Positions 57,760-64,000 of a stretch of DNA of 64,000 nt are shown here, in pieces. Made by a program: the position numbers and the translations under genes. The notes beneath the pieces are model-generated. The model saw nothing but the letters and a program-made list of their open reading frames with translations. It searched no databases and had not been told where the DNA came from. This stretch comes from Micromonospora olivasterospora. GTDB taxonomy: Bacteria > Actinomycetota > Actinomycetes > Mycobacteriales > Micromonosporaceae. Location of the stretch: the NCBI RefSeq assembly GCF_007830265.1, contig NZ_VLKE01000001.1, forward strand, positions 4,650,001-4,714,000, written 5' to 3'. Position 1 is the stretch's first letter. Every line of letters begins with the position of its first letter.

Positions 57760-58726
57760 CGATCCGGGCAGGCCGGGGTACGGGCGCCGCCGGCGCGGCA
57801 GGGGCTGGCTCTTCCTCGGCCCCGACGGCGCGCCGGTCCGCGGCCCGGACGAGCTGGCCCGGCTGCGGGACCTGGTGATCCCGCCGGCGTGGCGGGACGT
57901 GTGGATCTGCCCGCACCACAACGGGCACATCCAGGCCACCGGCGTCGACGCGGCCGGCCGCAAGCAGTACCTCTACCACCCCGAGTGGCGGCGCAGGCGC
58001 GACGAGGCGAAGTTCGACCACGTGCTGGAGGTGGCCCACCGCCTCCCGGTGCTGCGCGAGCGGGTCGCGCACGACCTGTCGGGTCGGGGACTCAACCGGG
58101 ACCGCGTGCTCGCCACGGTGACCCGGCTGCTCGACATGGGCACGTTCCGGGTCGGCAGCGACCAGTACGCCGTCGGCGACGACGCCACCTTCGGCGTGGC
58201 CACCCTGCGCCCGGAGCACGCGCGCAGCCGGGGCGGCTGCGTGGTCTTCGAGTTTCCCGCCAAGGGCGGGGTGGAGCAGGTCCGGCGCATCGAGGACCCG
58301 GAGCTGTGCCAGGTGCTGCTCGACCTGCGTCGGCGGCGGCGCCGGGCCGAGCGGCTGTTCGGCTACTGGGACGGGCGGGACTGGCGGGACGTGCGCAGCG
58401 ACGAGGTCAACGAGTACCTGCGCGACGCCAGCGGCGGGGAGATGACGGCGAAGGACTTCCGTACCTGGCACGCCACCGTCCTGGCCGCGACCGAGCTGGC
58501 CGCCGCCGGGCCGGCCCGCTCGGCCACCGCGCGCAGGAGGGCGGTGGCCGCCGTGATGCGGGAGGTGGCGGAGTTGCTCGGCAACACCCCGACCGTCGCC
58601 CGGACGTCCTACGTGGACCCCCGGGTCGTCGACCTGTTCCACGACGGCGTGGTGGCGCCGGTGCGACCCCGGATGCCGCGCGAGGAGGCCGAGCGGCGCG
58701 TGCTGGAGCTGCTGGAGGAGTCGTGA
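57743..58726 (+). CDS. DNA topoisomerase IB (poxvirus type)
   Basis: A 327-residue type IB topoisomerase that relaxes supercoils through a 3'-phosphotyrosine. N-terminal domain: LVIPPAWRDVWICPHHNGHI and QATGVDAAGRKQYLYHPEWR. Catalytic core: DMGTFRVGSDQYAVGDDATF, the Lys in FEFPAKGGVEQ (about 175), EMTAKDFRTWHATVLAATEL (conserved Arg/His, about 245) and the Tyr in TVARTSYVDPRVVDLFHDG (about 295). It has all five catalytic residues as far as I can see. GTG 57743 lies inside the GT9 gene; read-through from the heptose operon is likely, though the functions are unrelated. Confidence 0.92.
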   Translation: MRLRRSDPGRPGYGRRRRGRGWLFLGPDGAPVRGPDELARLRDLVIPPAWRDVWICPHHNGHIQATGVDAAGRKQYLYHPEWRRRRDEAKFDHVLEVAHRLPVLRERVAHDLSGRGLNRDRVLATVTRLLDMGTFRVGSDQYAVGDDATFGVATLRPEHARSRGGCVVFEFPAKGGVEQVRRIEDPELCQVLLDLRRRRRRAERLFGYWDGRDWRDVRSDEVNEYLRDASGGEMTAKDFRTWHATVLAATELAAAGPARSATARRRAVAAVMREVAELLGNTPTVARTSYVDPRVVDLFHDGVVAPVRPRMPREEAERRVLELLEES

Positions 58727-58801
58727 CCGCTCCGCGGGCGCGGCAAACCGGGCGGCCGCCCGCGACGCTACCGGTCGCGGGCGCCTCGCCACGGCCCCCC
58801 G

Positions 58802-59884
58802 TTACCTGTGGGCCGTCCCACCGGTTGATCCGGTGACCGGCCCGTCCCCAGTATGTGCGGCCCCGTCGCGCGCCGAGTTGACCGTGGACGCCCGCTCGTT
58901 GACGATCCGTGCCTGTTCCCGCCGGTACGCCTGCGGCGTGGTCCCGTACGCGGCCCGGAACGCCCGGCTGAAGTGGGCCTTGTCCCGGAAGCCCCAGCGC
59001 AGGGCGAGCGCCTGGACCGGCCGGTCGCGCAGGGTCGGGTCCGCCAGGTCCCGCCGGCACCGCTCCAGCCGGCTCGCCCGGACGTACTCGGCGACCGTGG
59101 TCTCCTCGGCCTCGAAGAGGCGGTGCAGCGACCGGACCGAGACGTGGTGCGCGTCGGCGATCGCCCGGGGGTCGAGCCCGGGATCGCCCAGGTTCTCCCG
59201 GATGTACGCGCGGACCCGGGTGAGCAGCGCCCGGCGCCGGACCTCCGCCGGCACGTCGTCCTCGGAGACCAGATACCGGCCGAGCATGGTGGTGACCAGG
59301 TCCAGCCCGACGGTGCCGAGCCGGTCCGCGTCGGCGGCCTGGTACTGCTCGGGGTGCCGGGTGATCCGGACCAGGTAGTCCGCGAGCAGCGCCCCCAGCC
59401 CCTCGGTGCCGGAGAACCGGCCGGCGAACAGGGGCGCGAGCCGGTCCACCGGCAGCGGCAGCGCGGCGTGCGGGATGACCACCGCGACGGTGGTGGCCCG
59501 CTCCCGGCCGGCGTGCCGGCCCACGTGCGAGACCTCGTGCGGCTGGAAGCAGTCGTAGAAGGTGAAGTCGGCGGTGTCGAACCGGCTGCTGCGCCCGTGC
59601 TGGCTGATCCCGCTGCGGCCGGTGGTGGTCAGGGCGAGCGAGTAGACCTCCGGGTCGGAGCACTGGAACGGCTTGCGCGTCCGGACCGCGTGCAGCGAGG
59701 GGTAGCGGTAGCTGACGAGCTGGATCGGCCCCAGCTCGATGACGTCGGCGCGGGCGGCGAAGTCGGCCGTGTGGTCGCTGCGGATCCGCAGGGGAGCGGC
59801 CGTCCGCGCGATCAGGTCCAACCACATCCCGAACCGGTCGGCCGGTGCCGCGACCGTCGTGTCGACGGTGTGTCGCTGCAACAT
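58802..59884 (-). CDS. AraC family transcriptional regulator
   Basis: A 360-residue regulator. The N-terminal cupin-like sensor (AraC-binding-like) has LDLIARTAAPLRIRSDHTAD, IQLVSYRYPSLHAVRTRKPF, then DCFQPHEVSHVGRHAGRERA. The C-terminal double HTH: VRAYIRENLGDPGLDPRAIA, DAHHVSVRSLHRLFEAEETT, VAEYVRASRLERCRRDLADP and ALRWGFRDKAHFSRAFRAAY. ATG 59884 follows GGAAGGAGAGCGC. The target and inducer are unknown. A decayed relative lies immediately upstream on the same strand (59910-60190), evidence of an old tandem duplication. Confidence 0.9.
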   Translation of the reverse strand: MLQRHTVDTTVAAPADRFGMWLDLIARTAAPLRIRSDHTADFAARADVIELGPIQLVSYRYPSLHAVRTRKPFQCSDPEVYSLALTTTGRSGISQHGRSSRFDTADFTFYDCFQPHEVSHVGRHAGRERATTVAVVIPHAALPLPVDRLAPLFAGRFSGTEGLGALLADYLVRITRHPEQYQAADADRLGTVGLDLVTTMLGRYLVSEDDVPAEVRRRALLTRVRAYIRENLGDPGLDPRAIADAHHVSVRSLHRLFEAEETTVAEYVRASRLERCRRDLADPTLRDRPVQALALRWGFRDKAHFSRAFRAAYGTTPQAYRREQARIVNERASTVNSARDGAAHTGDGPVTGSTGGTAHR

Positions 59885-59909
59885 GCGCTCTCCTTCCGGC
59901 CCGAGGAGG

Positions 59910-60190
59910 CTACTCCGCCGGCCCCGGGCACGCGCCGGTCCGCCGCACCTCCCGGTACGCCCGTGGGCTCATCCCGAGGTGCCGGTCGATGAAGTCCCGC
60001 ACCTGGGTGAGCAGCGCCTGCTGGCGCATCTCGGCGGGGAGCCGGGCCTCGGCGTCGAGGTGGCGGGCGATCAGCATGGAGACCAGGCTGGGCCAGCAGC
60101 GCTCCTGGACCCTCCGCTCCGGAGAGGAGGGCGGCCGAGAGACGGTCGACCCTGTCGGGGTCCAGCGGCAGCAGGGCCTGGGGGATGACC
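59910..60190 (-). pseudogene. Decayed AraC-family regulator with large internal deletion
   Basis: Two pieces homologous to the neighbouring AraC gene survive. VIPQALLPLDPDRVDRLSAA, then LLSGAEG matches the end of its sensor domain (VIPHAALPLPVDRLAPLFAG). After a frame change, RHLDAEARLPAEMRQQALLT and QVRDFIDRHLG match ALLTRVRAYIRENLG. The sequence then jumps straight to MSPRAYREVRR, the very end of an AraC protein, skipping the whole double HTH (about 75 codons) before the stop at 59910-59912. The upstream two thirds of the sensor are missing. This is a true pseudogene, not a base-call problem. Confidence 0.8.
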
Positions 60191-60364
60191 GCGGGTGATC
60201 GACTCCGCCGCCTCGCGGCCGTGCCGGCGCTGGCCGGCGTGGGGGTCATGGTGCTCGGCGCGGCGGTCGCGCTCACGGCGCTCCGCGGCGCCACCGTGCC
60301 GCCCGCCGACGCCCCGGGCGTTCCGGACGGCCCGGAGGCGCTGGCGGAACCAGTCAGTCGTTGA
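60185..60364 (+). CDS. Small single-helix membrane protein (59 residues)
   Basis: ATG 60185 opens a short frame reading MTAGDRLRRLAAVPALAGVG, VMVLGAAVALTALRGATVPP and ADAPGVPDGPEALAEPVSR, then TGA. One membrane helix (AVPALAGVGVMVLGAAVALTAL) follows a basic start and precedes an acidic, Pro-rich extracellular tail. Codon use and hydrophobic pattern look genuine, though no strong ribosome site is visible. It starts just inside the decayed AraC gene and overlaps the stop of the next minus-strand gene by 11 bases. Function unknown. Confidence 0.5.
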   Translation: MTAGDRLRRLAAVPALAGVGVMVLGAAVALTALRGATVPPADAPGVPDGPEALAEPVSR

Positions 60365-60857
60365 GGACCTGGGAGAGTTGGTCGCGGAAGCGCCGCTCCG
60401 AGTCGCTGACCACGTCGCCGCCGAGGCCGAGGAGGCCCCCGCTGGACGCCGCGCTCACGACGTTCTCGGCGATCTCCACCAGCCAGTGCTTGTACGCCCC
60501 GGCCTCGCCCTCGTCCACCTTGGCGGCCAGCAGGCGGGCGGCCTCGGCGGCCCGGTTCAGCACGTCCTCGATCGCGGCGCGGGGGTCGGCCGGCTCGATC
60601 ACCGGCAGTTCCTCGCCGGCCTCCGGGTCGCCCACCCGGAGGACGATCTCGCCGGCCACGGCGGCGACGAGGGGGCTGGCGGACTCCCGACCGGCGGAGA
60701 TGGTCTCCAGGCCCGCGGCGTTCTCGGCCATGGTGCGGCGGGCGCCGTCGTGTTCGGCGGCGCTCGCCGCGGTCAGGACCGACTGCGGCAGGCCGACCAG
60801 CAGCCCCCACTCCTCGTCGGAGAAACCGAACCCGGTGTACGCCGGCTGCTCGATCAC
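60354..60857 (-). CDS. Conserved hypothetical protein (167 residues)
   Basis: A soluble, acidic, helical protein: GFSDEEWGLLVGLPQSVLTA, DGARRTMAENAAGLETISAG, AAIEDVLNRAAEAARLLAAK, VDEGEAGAYKHWLVEIAENV and GGDVVSDSERRFRDQLSQVL. The phrase 'GLPxxVLxAAxxAExDG... K.WL..IAExVAxAxxxGGFLGxGG..VS..E' is a pattern I associate with a family of small bacterial stress-associated hypothetical proteins, function unknown. RBS AGAGAGGAGCG precedes the ATG. Not obviously linked to RecQ, which starts on the same strand 1.7 kb upstream and ends 56 bp before it. Confidence 0.78.
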   Translation of the reverse strand: MIEQPAYTGFGFSDEEWGLLVGLPQSVLTAASAAEHDGARRTMAENAAGLETISAGRESASPLVAAVAGEIVLRVGDPEAGEELPVIEPADPRAAIEDVLNRAAEAARLLAAKVDEGEAGAYKHWLVEIAENVVSAASSGGLLGLGGDVVSDSERRFRDQLSQVLND

Positions 60858-60912
60858 GACAACGCTCCTCTCGCTCTCTGCTGTGGACCCCGGCGGCGGG
60901 GCCCGGCTCAGG

Positions 60913-62540
60913 CTAGTCGAGGCTCAGCAGCCCCTGTTCCGACACCACGCGCACCGACAGGGTCTTGTACCCGACCTCGTCGAAGAGCACCGTCATCCGG
61001 TCGTCCTCGTAGCTGAGCACCAGGCCGCCGCCCCACTCCGGATGCCGCACCTGGCTGTGCACCGGGAACGGCCCGCGGGCCCCGTCGTCGGCGACGCTCG
61101 TGCCGGCGAGGCAGTTGTCGCAGTGCCCGCAGACCTCCGTCATCTGCTCGCCGAAGTAGGCCAGCAGCGTCTGCCCCCGGCAGCCGCTGGTCTCGGCGAA
61201 GGCGCGCATCATGTCCGTACGCGACCGGGTGACGGCCTGCTGGCGCTCGGCCTCCGCGAGGGCGGCCCGCCCGGCCTCGACGGGCTTCGGGGAGTACCGG
61301 GGCGCCGCGAGGCGCTGCCCCCGCGGCTCCGCGGCGCCGACCTGCTCCAGTAGCGACAGGTACTGCCCGAGCCGGCGCGGCCCGAGTCCCGTCAGCTCCC
61401 GCAGTTCCTTCCTGGTGGTCGGCTTCCGGCGCAGCAGGGCGGCGAGGTCGCGCAGCTCGGTGGCGTCCGGCAGGCCACCGGTGAAGAACCGTCGCAGCCC
61501 GACGTCCTCGGCCTGCCAGAGCAGCAGCACCCGGGCCGGCTCGCCGTCGCGGCCGGCCCGGCCGATCTCCTGGAAGTAGCTGTCCGGCGAGTCGGGCAGC
61601 GCCATGTGCACCACCCACGCGATGTTGGGCTTGTCGATGCCCATCCCGAACGCCGAGGTGGCGACCATGATCGGCACCCGGTCGGCGAGGAACGCCTCGT
61701 GCAGTTCGCCGCGCGCCCCGGCGGTCATCCCGCCGTGGTAGTGCCTGGCGGGAAAGCCGGCGTCGGTGAGGCGCTCCGCCAGTTCCTCGGCCGCGCGGCG
61801 GGTCGGCACGTAGACGATGCCGGGCCGTCGGTCCTCGCGCAGCAGCGCGATCAGTCGCCGCCAGCGGTAGTCCTCCGTGGGGCAGTGGGCGACCTCCAGG
61901 AAGAGGTTGGACCGGTCCAGCCCGGAGACCACGATCTCGGGGTCGCGCAGCCGCAGCCGGGCGACGATGTCGTCGCGCACCGGGGGCGAGGCCGTGGCCG
62001 TCAGGGCCACCACGGGCGGCCGGCCGATGCCCTCGACGAGGTGGCCGAGCGCCAGATAGTCGGGGCGGAAGTCATGTCCCCAGGCGGAGATGCAGTGCGC
62101 CTCGTCGACCGCGACCAGGCCCGGCCGCAGCGACCGGACCTCGGCCATCCGGCCGGGGTTGGCGAGCTGCTCCGGGGTGATGAACAGGAACTCGGCCCGG
62201 CCGGCGCGCACGTCGGCGATCGCCTCGGCCTGCTGGGCGGGGCTCTCGGCGGAGCTGATCCGCACCGCGCCCAGCTCGGGCGCTGGCGCTCGTTCAGCGC
62301 GGCGATCTGGTCCTGCTGGAGGGCGAGCAGCGGGGAGACCACCACCGTCGGGCCGGGGATCAGGCTGGCCGGGATCTGGTAGATCGCCGACTTGCCGGCG
62401 CCGGTGGGCAGCACCACCAGGGCGTCGCGGCGCCTCATCACCGCGCGCATGGCGGCGAGCTGGTTGGGCCGCAGCGTGGTCCAGCCGAACAGCTTGCGCG
62501 CGGCGCGGCGCAGCGTCGTGGAGTGCGTGGACAGCTTCAT
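60913..62540 (-). pseudogene. recQ: RecQ family ATP-dependent DNA helicase, one frameshift
   Basis: Superfamily 2 3'-5' DNA helicase for recombination and repair. The start is MKLSTHSTTLRRAARKLFGW with RPNQLAAMRAVM and motif I VVLPTGAGKSAIYQIPASLI. After a one-base loss near 62277 (CGCCCGAG should read CGCCCCGAG), the rest is in another frame: LVAVDEAHCISAWGHDFRPD (DEAH), VVALTATASPPVRDDIVARL, FGMGIDKPNIAWVVHMALPD, SYFQEIGRAGRDGEPARVLL. The zinc-binding RQC Cys residues are at GCRGQTLLAYFGEQMTEVCG then HCDNC. There is no HRDC domain. Repaired, 543 codons. Confidence 0.87.
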
Positions 62541-62819
62541 CGAGGGCCGGAGGTACCCGGGGCCGGCTCCGCCGAAACCGCACCCGCCCGGAGGGTGGGG
62601 TCGGCAGGTCGCGGCATGTGGAGTTGCCCGCGTAGGTGGGGCAGTGCGGGGTCTGGGTCTCCACGCCATGCCCCACCCTTGGCGGGCGGCGGCCGGCACG
62701 GGCGGGCCGCGGAATCGGTAGCACGAACGGGGCAGCTCCAAAGGGCCCGCGCAGGGCTGTCTACGCCCCGGCCCCTTTCGGCCTAGGTGGCCGTTGTGCC
62801 GCCCCCGCACAATGTGCCG
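62541..62819. promoter_or_regulatory. Divergent intergenic region with a hairpin and a leaderless -10
   Basis: No gene seen in the 279 bp between the recQ start and the gene at 62820. GGTGGGGCA (near 62635) and TGCCCCACC (near 62670) form a 9-bp inverted repeat. CACAAT at 62808-62813 is six bases before the ATG at 62820, a leaderless -10. Confidence 0.45.
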
Positions 62820-63179
62820 ATGACCGCTTCCCGGCTGCCGGTCCTGCTGGCCCTCGCGCTTGCGCTCGGCTGGGCGGTGCTGGTCGGCGCGTGGCGACCG
62901 GGGGAGCCGGCGGCCTACGGCTGGTTCGTCGCCGGCCAGGTGTCGGGCAACCGCCTGCGTCTCCCGCTGCTCCGGCCGGAGCTGGTCCGGCGGTCGGGAC
63001 TCACCGGGCGGGGCCCGTGGCCGTTTCCCGGGCTCTCCGTCGAGCTGGGCTGGGTGCGGATGCATCCGTGGTTCCTGGCGGACGTCTTGCGGTACTACGT
63101 CGAGCGGCCCGAGGAGCGGCCCGGCATCGGGACGGCTGACGGATACCGGCGGCTGCGCCGCACGCTCGGCCTGCCCTGA
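62820..63179 (+). CDS. Small membrane-anchored hypothetical protein
   Basis: A 119-residue protein with one N-terminal helix or signal anchor (RLPVLLALALALGWAVLVGA) and a polar remainder: AYGWFVAGQVSGNRLRLPLL, RPELVRRSGLTGRGPWPFPG, LSVELGWVRMHPWFLADVLR and YYVERPEERPGIGTADGYRR. Aromatic content is high. No known domain. Start ATG 62820 is leaderless. It converges on the F420-type oxidoreductase, 31 bp between stops. Confidence 0.65.
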   Translation: MTASRLPVLLALALALGWAVLVGAWRPGEPAAYGWFVAGQVSGNRLRLPLLRPELVRRSGLTGRGPWPFPGLSVELGWVRMHPWFLADVLRYYVERPEERPGIGTADGYRRLRRTLGLP

Positions 63180-63210
63180 GCGGCCAGCCCGGCGTCCGAC
63201 CCGACAGGGG

Positions 63211-64000
63211 TCAGCGCAGCCGGGGCAGCACCTCGCGCTGGTACAGGTCGAACAGGCCCTGGTAGTTCGGGCCGGTGTTGGCCACGTAGACCTCGTCGAA
63301 GCCGGCCTTGGCGTACTGGTCGATCATCTCCAGGTGCGCGTCGGCGCTGTTGCCGCAGACGAAGGACTCCTTCATCATCTCCGGCTGCACCAGCTGCCCG
63401 GCCTGCTCGAAGTGCCGCGGCGAGGGGAGCACCTGGGACAGCTCGTCCGGCACGCCCGCGTTGGGCCACCGCTCGTACGCGATCCGCGCGCCCTCGTCCT
63501 CGCTGTCGGCGTACGCGGCCTTGAAGCCGGCCTGGCACGGCTTGTCGCCGCCGCCGTTGTCGCGGAACCGGCGGACCAGGTCCGCGTCGGGCATGGTGCA
63601 GACGAACCCGTCGCCGATGCGCGCGGCCAGGTCGACGGACTTCGGGCCGAAGCCGGAGACGTAGACCGGCGGCGGGGTGTCGGGCCGGGTGTAGATCCGG
63701 GCGTGCTCGACGGTGTAGTGCCTGCCGTGGTGGTTGACGAACCTGTCCCGCCACAGCTTCCGCATCACCTCGACGGCCTCCTCCAGCATCTCCATCCGGA
63801 CGTCGGCCTGTGGCCATGCCGCGCCGAGGATGTGCTCGTTGAGCGCCTCCCCGGTGCCGACGCCGAGGACGAACCGGCCGTCGTGCAGGACGGCGCTGGT
63901 GGCCGCGGCCTGGGCGACCACCGCCGGGTGGATGCGCATGGTCGGGCACGTCACCGCCGTGGTGACCGGCAGCGAGCAGACCTGGCTCAGCGCCCCGATC
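63211..64000 (-). CDS. F420-dependent LLM-class oxidoreductase (TIGR03557-like), 5' end outside window
   Basis: Luciferase-like TIM-barrel oxidoreductase. The visible part (over 260 residues) runs from IGALSQVCSLPVTTAVTCPT through MRIHPAVVAQAAATSAVLHD, GRFVLGVGTGEALNEHILGA (the GTGE-x-x-NEH motif), PPPVYVSGFGPKSVDLAARI and FVCGNSADAHLEMIDQYAKA to LYQREVLPRLR. The frame is open to the window edge, so the N-terminus is missing. Family members use deazaflavin F420. It resembles the gene at 8729-9691 in motif order but is from a different subfamily. Substrate unknown; relatives include glucose-6-phosphate dehydrogenase-like enzymes. Confidence 0.87.
   Translation of the reverse strand, partial: IGALSQVCSLPVTTAVTCPTMRIHPAVVAQAAATSAVLHDGRFVLGVGTGEALNEHILGAAWPQADVRMEMLEEAVEVMRKLWRDRFVNHHGRHYTVEHARIYTRPDTPPPVYVSGFGPKSVDLAARIGDGFVCTMPDADLVRRFRDNGGGDKPCQAGFKAAYADSEDEGARIAYERWPNAGVPDELSQVLPSPRHFEQAGQLVQPEMMKESFVCGNSADAHLEMIDQYAKAGFDEVYVANTGPNYQGLFDLYQREVLPRLR

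Noticed and set aside
59812..60810. Long minus-strand frame linking the AraC remnant to the hypothetical gene
   Set aside because: It runs through unrelated sequence; only the short AraC-like pieces at 59910-60190 have homology.

Overview
The window is very GC-rich (mostly above 70 percent) DNA from a filamentous actinomycete, most likely a Micromonospora or close relative in the Micromonosporaceae. I base this on strong third-position G/C bias, an XRE-DUF5753/DUF397 regulator pair, two F420-type luciferase-like oxidoreductases, a SigB/SigF-class stress sigma factor, GTG starts, leaderless promoters, and palindromic elements lying in the gaps between convergent genes. No tRNA, rRNA, CRISPR array, insertion sequence or prophage was seen.

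Layout. 0-7 kb: end of a membrane-anchored secreted protein, a class F sortase, an ABM monooxygenase, exonuclease III, a PAC2 protein, a secreted lysozyme-like protein, EcsC and an SGNH lipoprotein. 7-12 kb: succinate-semialdehyde-type dehydrogenase, F420-type oxidoreductase, Na+/H+ antiporter, UBP zinc finger, GNAT. 12-17.3 kb: divergent FAD monooxygenase/TetR pair, XRE/DUF397 locus, PP2C phosphatase. 17.4-27 kb: HrpB helicase, a stress sigma factor, an acetoacetate-decarboxylase-like protein, a phospholipase-D-like protein, and a pirin/MarR pair. 27-44 kb: a dense stress region with a general stress protein, GH15/SDR operon, DUF3072, antiporter, a PAS-GAF-SpoIIE-kinase phosphatase, MscS channel, SRPBCC, DUF2795, YihY and ChaB. 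Many of these genes are preceded by GNNT-N14-17-GGGTA-type promoters of the kind read by SigB/SigF sigma factors, and such a sigma factor is encoded at 20.8-21.6 kb. 44-49.7 kb: aldehyde dehydrogenase, CrtI-like oxidoreductase, dolichol-phosphate-mannose-type glycosyltransferase, SDR and SRPBCC. 49.9-57.8 kb: a tightly coupled operon with a complete set of heptose-activating enzymes (GmhA-, HldE-kinase-, GmhB- and HldE-adenylyltransferase-like) plus four glycosyltransferases. This is notable in a Gram-positive organism without lipopolysaccharide. 57.7-64 kb: topoisomerase IB, an AraC regulator and a decayed second copy, RecQ, and a second F420-type oxidoreductase cut by the window end.

Caution for any user: nine genes that look otherwise well conserved carry ten single-base losses, nearly all in G or C runs (PAC2 twice, EcsC, HrpB, SpoIIE-type phosphatase, SDR twice, SIS, heptokinase, RecQ). 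Adding back one base per site restores a full-length frame in every case. I think a consensus-sequence error is more likely than nine pseudogenes. These are typed as pseudogenes because that is how they read here. Other disruptions look genuine: an AraC remnant with a large internal deletion, a DUF5753 fragment, and a piece of pirin-like cupin sequence sitting out of frame inside an MFS transporter gene.
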